Source: a bacterium (lineage in GTDB: Bacteria; Bacteroidota; Ignavibacteria; Kapaibacteriales; UBA961). Taken from it: 14,110 bases of DNA. The notes beneath the pieces are model-generated. The model saw nothing but the letters and a program-made list of their open reading frames with translations, was not told the DNA's origin and did no database searches. Where the stretch lies: NCBI GenBank assembly GCA_022844575.1, contig JALHLL010000043.1, forward strand, positions 4,016 through 18,125. The letters run 5' to 3'. Positions 6,819-13,674 of this stretch are shown one piece after another. Position 1 is the first letter of the stretch. The number at the start of each line of letters is the position of its first letter. Made by a program: the position numbers and the translations under genes.

Positions 6819-7931
6819 ATGGAAAACACTCCTAATCAGACTCAGGGAAACTCAGAAGAGTCTATGGATTCTACAAATCTCGGTTATGGTACTTCTACAG
6901 AAAAAAGTAGTGTTCCCTTTATAAGGAAAAGAACAAAGAAAAAACATATAAAAGACATAACAAATCTTGGTTTCGGTGCCTCAACCTCTAATCAAGGTAC
7001 TCGTTTCATGGATAAGAGCGGTAACTTTCTTATTAAAAGAGTGGGTATTCCCTTTTTTAAGATCTTCGATTCTTATCACTGGTTACTCACTATGTCATGG
7101 GTACGATTTTTTGGTATTACGACAGTATTCTATATAACTCTCAATATAGTTTTTGCATCTATTTACTTTATTATAGGTACGGAATATCTTGAAGGTTCGC
7201 GTGCTTTAACACAGATAGAACATTATCTCGAAGCGTTTTTCTTCAGTTCACAAACATTAACAACCGTCGGTTACGGATCAATATCACCGAGAGGAGTAAT
7301 AACGCAAACAGTTGCAGCTACCGAAGCTTTTATCGGTTTACTCTCATTCGCAATCGTTACCGGTTTATTGTATGGTCGCTTTGCGCGTCCTGTCGCACGT
7401 CTTATATACAGTCATAATGCTGTTGTTGCCCCTTTTAAAGATGGTAGGGGTTTTATGTTTCGTGTTGCTAACCGCAAAAACAATCTCGTTTCTGAAACAA
7501 GTGCGCAATTAACACTCGGAAGAACAGAAATAGCGAATGGAAACCCCGTACGTAAGTTTTACAGATTAAATCTCGAATATGAGCGTGTTAATTTTTTAAC
7601 AATAGGTTGGACGATAAATCATCCTGTTGATGAAGATAGCCCTTTGTATGGAGTAACGCGAGAGCAGTTTGAAGAATCGGATGCCGAGTTTTTAGTACTC
7701 ATCAATGCTTTCGATAATACATATTCTCAAAGCATTCATTCGACCCATTCTTACAAATGGCATGAGTTTCTTTGGGGAGAAAAGTTTATCCCTATGTATG
7801 AACGTGATGAGAAAAGCGAATATACTTTACTCCATTTAGACAAAATAGGGCAAACTATACCGGCTGGACTTCCCGATTTGGCGCAAACAGAACCCTTGTT
7901 AATCAACGCTGATGATAATATAAACCTATGA
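6819..7931 (+). CDS. Inward-rectifier type K+ channel (KirBac family)
   Basis: This is a tetrameric inner-membrane potassium channel with a cytoplasmic Kir domain. The K+ selectivity filter is TTVGYGS (148-154). It is flanked by outer helix TM1 (about 98-120, after the Kir slide-helix segment YHWLLTMSWVRFF), a pore helix (about 134-147) and TM2 (about 163-186, ending GLLYGRFARP). After TM2 the sequence follows the Kir C-terminal beta-sandwich: VAPFKDGRGFMFRVANRKNN (203-222), AQLTLGR, and the WTINHPVDEDSPLYG segment. At 370 aa it is longer than usual bacterial members, partly because of a low-complexity N-terminus carrying a duplicated TNLG[YF]G[TA]ST motif (19-27 and 48-56). The stop overlaps the thiamine pyrophosphokinase start (ATGA), implying one transcript. 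The Kir identity is clear; physiological role and gating ligand are unknown. Confidence 0.93.
   Translation: MENTPNQTQGNSEESMDSTNLGYGTSTEKSSVPFIRKRTKKKHIKDITNLGFGASTSNQGTRFMDKSGNFLIKRVGIPFFKIFDSYHWLLTMSWVRFFGITTVFYITLNIVFASIYFIIGTEYLEGSRALTQIEHYLEAFFFSSQTLTTVGYGSISPRGVITQTVAATEAFIGLLSFAIVTGLLYGRFARPVARLIYSHNAVVAPFKDGRGFMFRVANRKNNLVSETSAQLTLGRTEIANGNPVRKFYRLNLEYERVNFLTIGWTINHPVDEDSPLYGVTREQFEESDAEFLVLINAFDNTYSQSIHSTHSYKWHEFLWGEKFIPMYERDEKSEYTLLHLDKIGQTIPAGLPDLAQTEPLLINADDNINL
6873..6986 (+). repeat. Internal duplication in the K+ channel N-terminus
   Basis: Two 27-nt in-frame blocks, 6873-6899 and 6960-6986, encode TNLGYGTST and TNLGFGAST. The second copy sits where Kir proteins normally have their 'NLGFG' motif before the slide helix; the first is extra. 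The stretch between them is rich in Lys/Arg. Confidence 0.6.
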
Positions 7932-8605
7932 AGTCTCTACGATTCGCGGAAGGAGTTTTCGATTGTATTCTTTTTCTGAACGGTGTTTTACCGGATAGAG
8001 CGGATTTGGAGAGATTAGACGGCACACCTATCGTCGCTGCTGATGGTGCATCTCTGCAATTAAAGGAAATGGGTTTTACTCCTCATTATATAATCGGCGA
8101 TTTCGATAGCGTAAACTTTGTTTCTGCAAACGATATTTTTCCCGAAAGTTTTGTACACCGTAATTTCGACCAAGAGATTAATGATTTTGAAAAATGTCTG
8201 TTGTTTTGTTCGGAACACGGATTCCATTCTATACTTATATGCGGTTTTCATGGTAAGGAACTTGACCATACATTCAATAATTGGAGCGTATTGATAAAGT
8301 ACTCACAAAAATTGTCCTTAACGATATACGATTACGGAAAATATGCTTTTCCAATCCATAACGATACGGAAATCTCCACCATTAAGGGTGAAACGGTTTC
8401 TTTGATTCCCCAGCCATTTTGCCGTATAACTATATCAGGATTTCGGTGGATTCTGGAAAATGAAGTTTTGTCATTAGGTTTTCGGGAGGGCGCACGGAAT
8501 ATTGCAGATGAAACATTGTGTACAATCCGTATTCATGAAGGGCAAGTACTCTGCTTTCTCGATAATCGTTTCCCTTTAGTCCCTCAATATACGCAAATAC
8601 AATAG
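7928..8605 (+). CDS. thiN: Thiamine pyrophosphokinase
   Basis: The enzyme transfers diphosphate from ATP to thiamine to make thiamine diphosphate. Visible TPK motifs are AADGASLQL (37-45), IIGDFDS (55-61), DQEINDFEKCL (81-91, the DxxxxDxxKxL metal/substrate motif with Asp81 and Asp86) and GFHGKELDHTFNNW (106-119, with the usual G..R.DH changed to G..ELDH). The 225-aa length fits the family. It overlaps the K+ channel gene by 4 bp, so translation is probably coupled. The product is the cofactor of the transketolase encoded nearby on the other strand, but the two are not in one transcript. The candidate replication origin lies directly behind the stop codon, and no transcription terminator is visible. 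The family is clear although motifs are slightly diverged. Confidence 0.87.
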   Translation: MKSLRFAEGVFDCILFLNGVLPDRADLERLDGTPIVAADGASLQLKEMGFTPHYIIGDFDSVNFVSANDIFPESFVHRNFDQEINDFEKCLLFCSEHGFHSILICGFHGKELDHTFNNWSVLIKYSQKLSLTIYDYGKYAFPIHNDTEISTIKGETVSLIPQPFCRITISGFRWILENEVLSLGFREGARNIADETLCTIRIHEGQVLCFLDNRFPLVPQYTQIQ

Positions 8606-8610
8606 TCATG

Positions 8611-8660
8611 TATTTTTGTATTATATATAACAATATTAAAAAATCTTTATATAAGAACAG
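8611..8660. other. AT-rich block, possible DNA unwinding element
   Basis: Only 3 of the first 40 bases (8611-8650) are G or C, with several TATA and A/T runs. It directly borders the perfect DnaA box at 8668-8676, as a DUE does in known origins. Confidence 0.5.
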
Positions 8661-8667
8661 TATAACC

Positions 8668-8899
8668 TGTGGATAAGTGGAAAACAGTTGGTTGTTTGAA
8701 ACTCAATTTCTTTACAATAAAGACGTTACTATAGGTATGATTTTATTAAGATACTGTGGAAAAGTATTGGGAAAACTTTTGGAGTTTTTCACAGTATTGT
8801 GGAAAAGAAAACTTATCCCCAAAGGCGAGCTACTTTATTAAAAACTAGTATAAGAACTTACGGAAGTTTTATACAGTTTGTGGAAAACACTGTGGGTAA
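8668..8899. promoter_or_regulatory. Cluster of DnaA boxes
   Basis: Five 9-mers fit TTWTNCACA in one orientation or the other: TGTGGATAA at 8668-8676 (complement of the perfect TTATCCACA), TGTGGAAAA at 8755-8763, TTTTTCACA at 8785-8793, TGTGGAAAA at 8798-8806 and TGTGGAAAA at 8879-8887. Near-matches are TTATCCCCA at 8813-8821 and TGTGGGTAA at 8891-8899 (one mismatch each), and AGTGGAAAA at 8676-8684, directly behind the perfect box. The boxes at 8755 and 8785 lie in an inverted repeat ACTGTGGAAAA / TTTTTCACAGT matching at 10 of 11 positions. Comparable density is not seen elsewhere in the window. Confidence 0.7.
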
Positions 8900-8970
8900 T
8901 GTTTGCAATAGAGAGTAAAATTATATAGTTACCCATATTATTATTTGTTTATACAGATGAAAGGTATTGT

Positions 8971-9411
8971 ATGAAAATAGCTATTGGTGCTGATCATGCC
9001 GGATATGAGTTAAAGAATCATATAAAAGAATTTCTTGAAAATTCTGGGTATGAAGTTATTGATTCAGGAACCTTTTCTACAGAGTCAGTTGATTATCCCG
9101 ATTATGCGGTTGCAGCTTGTACCCATATACAAAACGGCGAATGTGAAAAAGGTATTCTTGTTTGCGGCAGCGGAATAGGGGTCTGTATCACTGCTAATAA
9201 AGTTACCGGAATAAGAGCTGCTAATTGTTTTGAGCCGATACATGCGGAACTTTCCCGCCAACATAATAATTGTAATGTACTTGCCTTAGGTGCACGCTTT
9301 ATTGATGAAGAAAAAGCAAAAGAAATTATAGAAGTTTTTTTGAACACCGAGTTTGGAGGCGGAAGGCATATAGGACGTGTTGAAAAAATACATTCTCTTA
9401 CACACCGTTAA
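8971..9411 (+). CDS. rpiB: Ribose-5-phosphate isomerase B
   Basis: The enzyme interconverts ribose 5-phosphate and ribulose 5-phosphate in the pentose phosphate pathway, supplying substrate for transketolase. The RpiB/LacAB fold is shown by GADHAGYELK (6-15, Asp8 and His9), the catalytic Cys65 in VCGSGIGVCITANK (64-77), GIRAA (80-84) and SRQHNNCNVLALGARF (95-110, His98), with GGRHIGRVEKI near the C-terminus. At 146 aa it has the standard length. AAAGG stands about 6 nt before the ATG. It starts just beyond the candidate origin and ends tail-to-tail with anmK, the two stop codons overlapping in a shared TTAA. Confidence 0.95.
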   Translation: MKIAIGADHAGYELKNHIKEFLENSGYEVIDSGTFSTESVDYPDYAVAACTHIQNGECEKGILVCGSGIGVCITANKVTGIRAANCFEPIHAELSRQHNNCNVLALGARFIDEEKAKEIIEVFLNTEFGGGRHIGRVEKIHSLTHR

Positions 9412-10565
9412 GGAAATGATAAAGAACCGAGAATAATATCGCGAGAGGCACCGGTAACGGATGGTACATTAGAAGGCAAACCGGCTATTGTTCTGTATCC
9501 TAAAAAAGCAAAACACATGGCTTCTTTTGCATCAGTATCAATACCGAATTCCTTTGTTGTCATTACGGTTTTATTGTACAATTTCTGTTGTAATAATTGC
9601 ATCATAAATTCATTATGTATTCCTCCGCCCGAACAAATTATTTTTTCGGCATCATGTGCGTATCGTTCTATATGATTTGAAATATTCCACACAGTTATCT
9701 CCGTTACGGTTCTTATAATATCATACGATGAAATATGTGAACAAGTATCTATAATATTTTCAATAAGATTTTGTCCGAATAATTCCCTGCCCGTTGATTT
9801 CGGTGGATCTTCCCGAAAAAAGGTTATTGATGAAATAGTCTCAAATAATTCCTGATTGTATATTCCTTGTCGAGCAATACTACCTTTTTCATCATATTGT
9901 TTATCGAAATAATATTGTACTAAAGAGTCAATAAGAACATTGCCGGGCCCTGTATCAAAAGCAATAATTCTTTCATTGGCGTAGGCATTCGGTAATATGG
10001 TAATATTAGCCATTCCTCCGATATTTACAAGTACATTCTTTTTTTCTTTATTACCAAAGAAACACCTATCAAACATAGGTACAAGCGGAGCGCCTTGCCC
10101 ACCAAGAGCAATGTCACCGCTTCTAAAATCGCTTATAACAGGAATGCCGAGAACTTTAGCAAGAACTTCACCACTACCGGCTTGTAATGTAAATTTCTTT
10201 CCATTCGGATCATGCCAAAGAGTTTGACCATGGATACAAACCAGGTCTATATCCGTTTGCAGTATATCAGTTTTTTTGCAGAGGTTTTTTACGGTTTCGG
10301 CATATACTCTGCTTAACTCGAAATGTAAAAAGCCAAAGTCGGAAATAGGGCAATCCTGTATCAGAACTTTTTGTATCAGTTCTTTTATATTTTTGGGATA
10401 GTTTTCACATATATAATGAACTAGGGATATTGTTATCGTATCTTCTATCGTCTCTAAACGACACAAGGCACAATCAATACCATCTAATGATGTTCCTGTC
10501 ATTATACCGATAACCATTTTAGGGGATTGAGTCCATAATGTCAATTTTTGCAGTAATTCATTCAT
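9408..10565 (-). CDS. anmK: Anhydro-N-acetylmuramic acid kinase
   Basis: AnmK cleaves and phosphorylates 1,6-anhydro-MurNAc from peptidoglycan turnover to MurNAc-6-phosphate for recycling. Motifs in order: GTSLDGID (24-31), HGQTLWH (112-118), the active-site block SDFRSGDIALGGQGAPLVP (145-163), NIGGMANIT, FDTGPGN, the nucleotide-site CSGGGIHN and GIDTDAKEAM near the C-terminus. The 385-aa length is usual. The start at 10565 leaves only 3 bp to the divergent ABC gene. A second Met at 10515-10517 (residue 17, MVIGIMTGTSLDG) would give the more usual short N-terminus and leave 51 bp for promoters, so it may be the real start. Cytoplasmic. No other recycling gene is adjacent, though a BadF-type sugar kinase lies at the right edge. 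Confidence 0.94.
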   Translation of the reverse strand: MNELLQKLTLWTQSPKMVIGIMTGTSLDGIDCALCRLETIEDTITISLVHYICENYPKNIKELIQKVLIQDCPISDFGFLHFELSRVYAETVKNLCKKTDILQTDIDLVCIHGQTLWHDPNGKKFTLQAGSGEVLAKVLGIPVISDFRSGDIALGGQGAPLVPMFDRCFFGNKEKKNVLVNIGGMANITILPNAYANERIIAFDTGPGNVLIDSLVQYYFDKQYDEKGSIARQGIYNQELFETISSITFFREDPPKSTGRELFGQNLIENIIDTCSHISSYDIIRTVTEITVWNISNHIERYAHDAEKIICSGGGIHNEFMMQLLQQKLYNKTVMTTKEFGIDTDAKEAMCFAFLGYRTIAGLPSNVPSVTGASRDIILGSLSFP

Positions 10566-10568
10566 ATA

Positions 10569-11255
10569 ATGAAATTTGAACTTCGTTTCGTTAGTTATAC
10601 ATACGATGTGTTGCCCGTTATCAATGATGTATCTGTTGTTTTCCCCGAAAGCGGCATTACAGTTTTATGCGGTGCTACGGGTAGTGGTAAAACAACATTA
10701 TTGAAACTTCTCGCTTGCGATATGTTGCCATCACAAGGAACTGTCTATATCAATGGACAAAGTACTTCGGTTATGAAAACTTCTCAAAAACAGGAATTTC
10801 GCCGAAAAATAGGTGTTGTTTATCAACAAAGCAAACTTTCTCCGCATTATACTGTCGAAGAGAATCTGATGGTTCCTTTATTGGTTTGCGGCATGAAACA
10901 AAGGGAATCATTAAAACATACTATGGATTTTCTGGCAATACATGAACTTAGTTATTTGCGTGATAAGTTTCCGCATCAACTTTCGGGAGGGGAAAAGCAG
11001 TTACTTTCCATTATGAGAGCATTGATACATGATCCTGATTTTATTTTTGCGGATGAACCGACTGAGTATTTGGATAATGAATCGCTTAATAAGATAGCAG
11101 GATTATTTTCAAGTTTTATGAAGGAAGAAAAAGGTTTGATGTTAAGTACACATTCTGATATGCTTCTTAGTCATTTTCCCAATGCTCACAGATTTGATCT
11201 TGTTGCCGGAAGTTTAACATCGGTACATACTAAACGTATAGGTTTTACAGTATAA
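10569..11255 (+). CDS. ABC transporter ATP-binding protein, FtsE/LolD-like
   Basis: This is a 228-aa ABC ATPase with Walker A GATGSGKTT (35-43, Lys41), Q-loop VVYQQ (83-87), signature LSGGE (138-142), Walker B FIFADEP (158-164, catalytic Glu163) and H-loop His195. Overall layout and the short length resemble FtsE (with FtsX in division/hydrolase control) or LolD-type ATPases. The loop after Walker B is TEYLD instead of the common T[GS][NA]LD. No permease gene is adjacent, so its membrane partner must be elsewhere. It precedes dapB by 14 bp on the same strand and probably shares a transcript with it and the DUF1573 gene. ATP binding is certain; FtsE assignment is a reasonable guess from sequence resemblance. 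Confidence 0.88.
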   Translation: MKFELRFVSYTYDVLPVINDVSVVFPESGITVLCGATGSGKTTLLKLLACDMLPSQGTVYINGQSTSVMKTSQKQEFRRKIGVVYQQSKLSPHYTVEENLMVPLLVCGMKQRESLKHTMDFLAIHELSYLRDKFPHQLSGGEKQLLSIMRALIHDPDFIFADEPTEYLDNESLNKIAGLFSSFMKEEKGLMLSTHSDMLLSHFPNAHRFDLVAGSLTSVHTKRIGFTV

Positions 11256-11269
11256 GGATATATAAATAA

Positions 11270-12004
11270 ATGAATATAGGTTTGGTAGGTCATGGTAGAA
11301 TGGGTAAAGAGATAGAACGTATCTCCAATGAATACGAAATGAAAGTATTGCATCGTTTTGATGTTGGTAACTCTTTGCAAAACAACAGATTGGGTGATGT
11401 TGATGTGCTGGTGGATTTCTCGGAACCGTCTTCAGCTATCGTAAATATGAAATATGCTGTTGATAATACTATTCCTATCGTGGTGGGTGTTACCGGTTGG
11501 TATGAAAAGAAAGAAGAAATGCGTGATTATATCAAGGAGAAAGGTGGTAGTGTCATTTTCGGATCTAATTTCTCCGTTGGAATGAATATAATGTTTGCAG
11601 CAAGCCGACTTATATCGAAACTTGCTTTTCGTTCGGGTATATATGATGTTGCTCTCCATGAAATACATCATACTAAAAAAAAGGACAGTCCTTCCGGTAC
11701 GGCAATTACACTTTCCGATATTGTACTTTCGGAGTTTAAAAGCAAGAATATGAAGGAATTTCATCCGATAGACAACGCTCAAATTCAGGAGCATGTGCTT
11801 CATGTAAGTTCTCAACGTGTAGGGAAAGTGGTAGGCGAGCATACTCTTTTGTTTGATGGTGAATCTGATTCGATTCGATTGGAGCATTCCGCTAAGAATA
11901 GAGAGGGATTTGCACGCGGTGCTTTATTAGCGGCTAAATGGATAAAAGGACAAAAAGGTTTTTTTGATTTTTCAGAAGTTTTTGAGGATGTTGTAAGTGC
12001 TTAA
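11270..12004 (+). CDS. dapB: 4-hydroxy-tetrahydrodipicolinate reductase
   Basis: DapB reduces 4-hydroxy-tetrahydrodipicolinate with NAD(P)H on the route to meso-diaminopimelate and lysine. The N-terminal Rossmann motif is VGHGRMGKEI (6-15), followed by VDFSEP (48-53), GVTG (73-76) and SNFSVGMNI (99-107). The DapB signature is EIHHTKKKDSPSGTA (131-145), where His133 and Lys137 match the catalytic His159 and Lys163 of E. coli. At 244 aa it is shorter than the E. coli enzyme (273 aa), a length common outside proteobacteria. Its stop overlaps the GTG start of the DUF1573 gene by 8 bp. Cytoplasmic; supplies peptidoglycan precursor. Confidence 0.95.
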   Translation: MNIGLVGHGRMGKEIERISNEYEMKVLHRFDVGNSLQNNRLGDVDVLVDFSEPSSAIVNMKYAVDNTIPIVVGVTGWYEKKEEMRDYIKEKGGSVIFGSNFSVGMNIMFAASRLISKLAFRSGIYDVALHEIHHTKKKDSPSGTAITLSDIVLSEFKSKNMKEFHPIDNAQIQEHVLHVSSQRVGKVVGEHTLLFDGESDSIRLEHSAKNREGFARGALLAAKWIKGQKGFFDFSEVFEDVVSA

Positions 12005-12392
12005 GTCCTTTTTTGTCATGTTGTTATTGGTTTTTAGTTCGGCTAATCTTATAACTCAAACTGGTAATCAGCCGCCGCAAATAGCTATCAAACCTTCTAA
12101 GGTTCATATCTATTATAATGATACGACTCAGTTTATAACGGAAAAAGTAAAGATTATCAATTCGGGTGGCTCCGAACTTATCATAAAAGATGTGAAGGGA
12201 ACATGTAATTGCGCAACATCAATGGTTGCACGTTCTACAATTCATCCCACAACAATAGGTCAGCTTTATTTATATATTGATGCGGTGCGTTTAACAGATA
12301 CACTTATGCGGGTTGATTATATAATACGCTCCAATGCCAAAGATTCGGTTTTAACACTTCCCGTCATTCTTCATAAAAGGAAAACTCCTTAA
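11997..12392 (+). CDS. DUF1573-like exported protein
   Basis: A 131-aa protein with an N-terminal signal peptide (Lys3, hydrophobic 5-17) and a single immunoglobulin-like DUF1573 (PF07610) domain. The hallmark is the run VKIINSGGSELIIKDVKGTC, then NCAT, followed by the P..IGQLYLYID strand; the family's usual CGC is CNC here. The likely place of action is the periplasm or outer face. The GTG at 11997 is chosen because the next candidate, ATG at 12018, would remove Lys3 and leave a signal peptide without a charged end. It overlaps the dapB stop by 8 bp and so is probably translationally coupled. Function of this domain is unknown; it is common in Bacteroidota. Its stop overlaps that of the convergent outer-membrane protein gene. 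Confidence 0.8.
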   Translation: MLKSFFVMLLLVFSSANLITQTGNQPPQIAIKPSKVHIYYNDTTQFITEKVKIINSGGSELIIKDVKGTCNCATSMVARSTIHPTTIGQLYLYIDAVRLTDTLMRVDYIIRSNAKDSVLTLPVILHKRKTP

Positions 12393-13669
12393 AACGTATA
12401 GTCTATACCGAGAGAAAACAGATTAAAATTGCTGATACTATAATCAATAGCTATTGTAACAGGCCCGATTGATTTGGCAATACCCAAAATACCTTTGTGA
12501 TTTGTGTCTTCGATTGCACCTTTGGAAACTTGGGGCTGATTATCACCCGGAAAACCGTTCGCCGGATCGGCTACTATTTCGCCGTTTATATCGGTCATTA
12601 AGCCGAGTTCTTTTTGTAAAGTTACCGGTAAGGTATAAGTATATGATGACTCAATATTAAACTGCTCGAAAGAATAACCGCCGAATACTTCCAAATCGCC
12701 GAACCATGAAGTTATATTCTTTATTTTTTTGCTGAATTGCAGATTCATATTGTAAATATTGGCATCAGCATTAAGTTCCGCCTTTGTAACACCTACGATT
12801 TGTTCGATATTTGTTATCTGATATACTCCTTGAATCGCAATGTCCAATGGTGAATCTTCAATATACTGTGAGATGGAGTGTTTTAAGCCAATACCAAAAA
12901 ATGAAAAGTTACCGATATTCTTATCAAGCTGTACGGGAGGTATAAAACGTAACAATAACTCCGTACCAAAAAGCGAACCTATCTCCAGTTGCGGTACTCC
13001 GGCATATACTTGCGAAATATTTCCACCCGTAGGTAATGGAAATGATTGTGGCAAAGAGGTAATTGTGTTAAGAATAAGAGTTTGTTGTTCCGCAGATAGC
13101 TGAGTAAAAGCAAGCGTAAGAAGTGGGTCACCACCTTGTATTTGTTTTTTAAAGTAATCACGATTAAGTGTTAAACTACCTGTGCCATTTCCAAAAACGG
13201 TAGCGGAAGAACTTGGGAATGTAATACCGCTTGTCGGGTCTTCCAGACCGCTTGCGAACAAATAACGAATTATCCCATATATCAAACCGGTTGTATCTTT
13301 TGTTTGAGATAAGGTGGCAAAAGCATTTGTTGCATTATTAAACTCAACACTTTTCGACCCAACAGGGCTTACGGGGGTAAAACTTTTCTGATCATCTCGT
13401 ACCGTACCCGTCATACCGTGAATTCCGAAACGGAAATATATCTTTTCTGATTTCTTTGGTATGTATGCGGAACGGAAAAATCGTGAATTAACCGTTGCGT
13501 TACTTGTCGTTACCAAAGGAGTAAGAAACCCTGTACTGTTGTTTCCTAATAAATCCTTTGATAGTCTTCTTGAAATATCAACGGTAATAGGGTTATACTG
13601 TGGTGTTTGTGCATTGGCTAAAGAGTGTACTACACAAAGTACGATAAGTGTGATGAATATGTTTTTCAT
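12389..13669 (-). CDS. Probable outer-membrane beta-barrel protein, DUF6588-like
   Basis: A signal peptide with a predicted cut after ANA (residues 18-20, next residue Gln21) leads a 426-aa protein. The sequence near 45-105 (GFLTPLVTTSNATVNSRFF, then IYFRFGIHGMTGTV and a KSFTPV) and GIGLKHSISQYI..PLDIAIQGVYQ in the second half resemble the Bacteroidota DUF6588 family. Many alternating hydrophobic strands and the C-terminal ending NLFSLGIDYTF, with a terminal Phe, fit an outer-membrane beta-barrel inserted by Bam. It lies 5 bp downstream of the sugar-kinase-like gene on the same strand, so the two are likely co-transcribed. Cargo or role is unknown. Family assignment is from recollection of motif resemblance, so moderate. 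Confidence 0.75.
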   Translation of the reverse strand: MKNIFITLIVLCVVHSLANAQTPQYNPITVDISRRLSKDLLGNNSTGFLTPLVTTSNATVNSRFFRSAYIPKKSEKIYFRFGIHGMTGTVRDDQKSFTPVSPVGSKSVEFNNATNAFATLSQTKDTTGLIYGIIRYLFASGLEDPTSGITFPSSSATVFGNGTGSLTLNRDYFKKQIQGGDPLLTLAFTQLSAEQQTLILNTITSLPQSFPLPTGGNISQVYAGVPQLEIGSLFGTELLLRFIPPVQLDKNIGNFSFFGIGLKHSISQYIEDSPLDIAIQGVYQITNIEQIVGVTKAELNADANIYNMNLQFSKKIKNITSWFGDLEVFGGYSFEQFNIESSYTYTLPVTLQKELGLMTDINGEIVADPANGFPGDNQPQVSKGAIEDTNHKGILGIAKSIGPVTIAIDYSISNFNLFSLGIDYTF

Positions 13670-13674
13670 AAACG

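Larger units (their letters stand above)
8606..8970. other. Candidate chromosomal replication origin (oriC)
   Basis: This 365-bp gap is the longest non-coding stretch in the window. It combines an AT-rich block next to thiN (8611-8660) with a cluster of DnaA-box-like 9-mers in both orientations (8668-8899) and a second AT-rich stretch (8900-8960) before rpiB. That combination of unwinding region plus clustered boxes is the classic organisation of a bacterial oriC. There is no dnaA, dnaN, gidA or parAB in the window to support it, so the alternative is a DnaA-titration or DnaA-regulated site. The rpiB promoter must also lie somewhere in its right part; AAAGG (8960-8964) serves as its probable ribosome-binding site. 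Confidence 0.65.

Noticed and set aside
8606..8970. Short CRISPR array or riboswitch in the gap behind thiN
   Set aside because: The TGTGGAAAA repeats are only 9-11 bp, occur in both orientations and are irregularly spaced, unlike CRISPR. A TPP riboswitch would be expected upstream of thiamine genes, not behind thiN, and its conserved CUGAGA-type core is not seen.
11432..11887. Open frame on the minus strand opposite dapB
   Set aside because: It is antisense to the catalytic part of dapB and its translation shows no domain or codon logic; a shadow frame.
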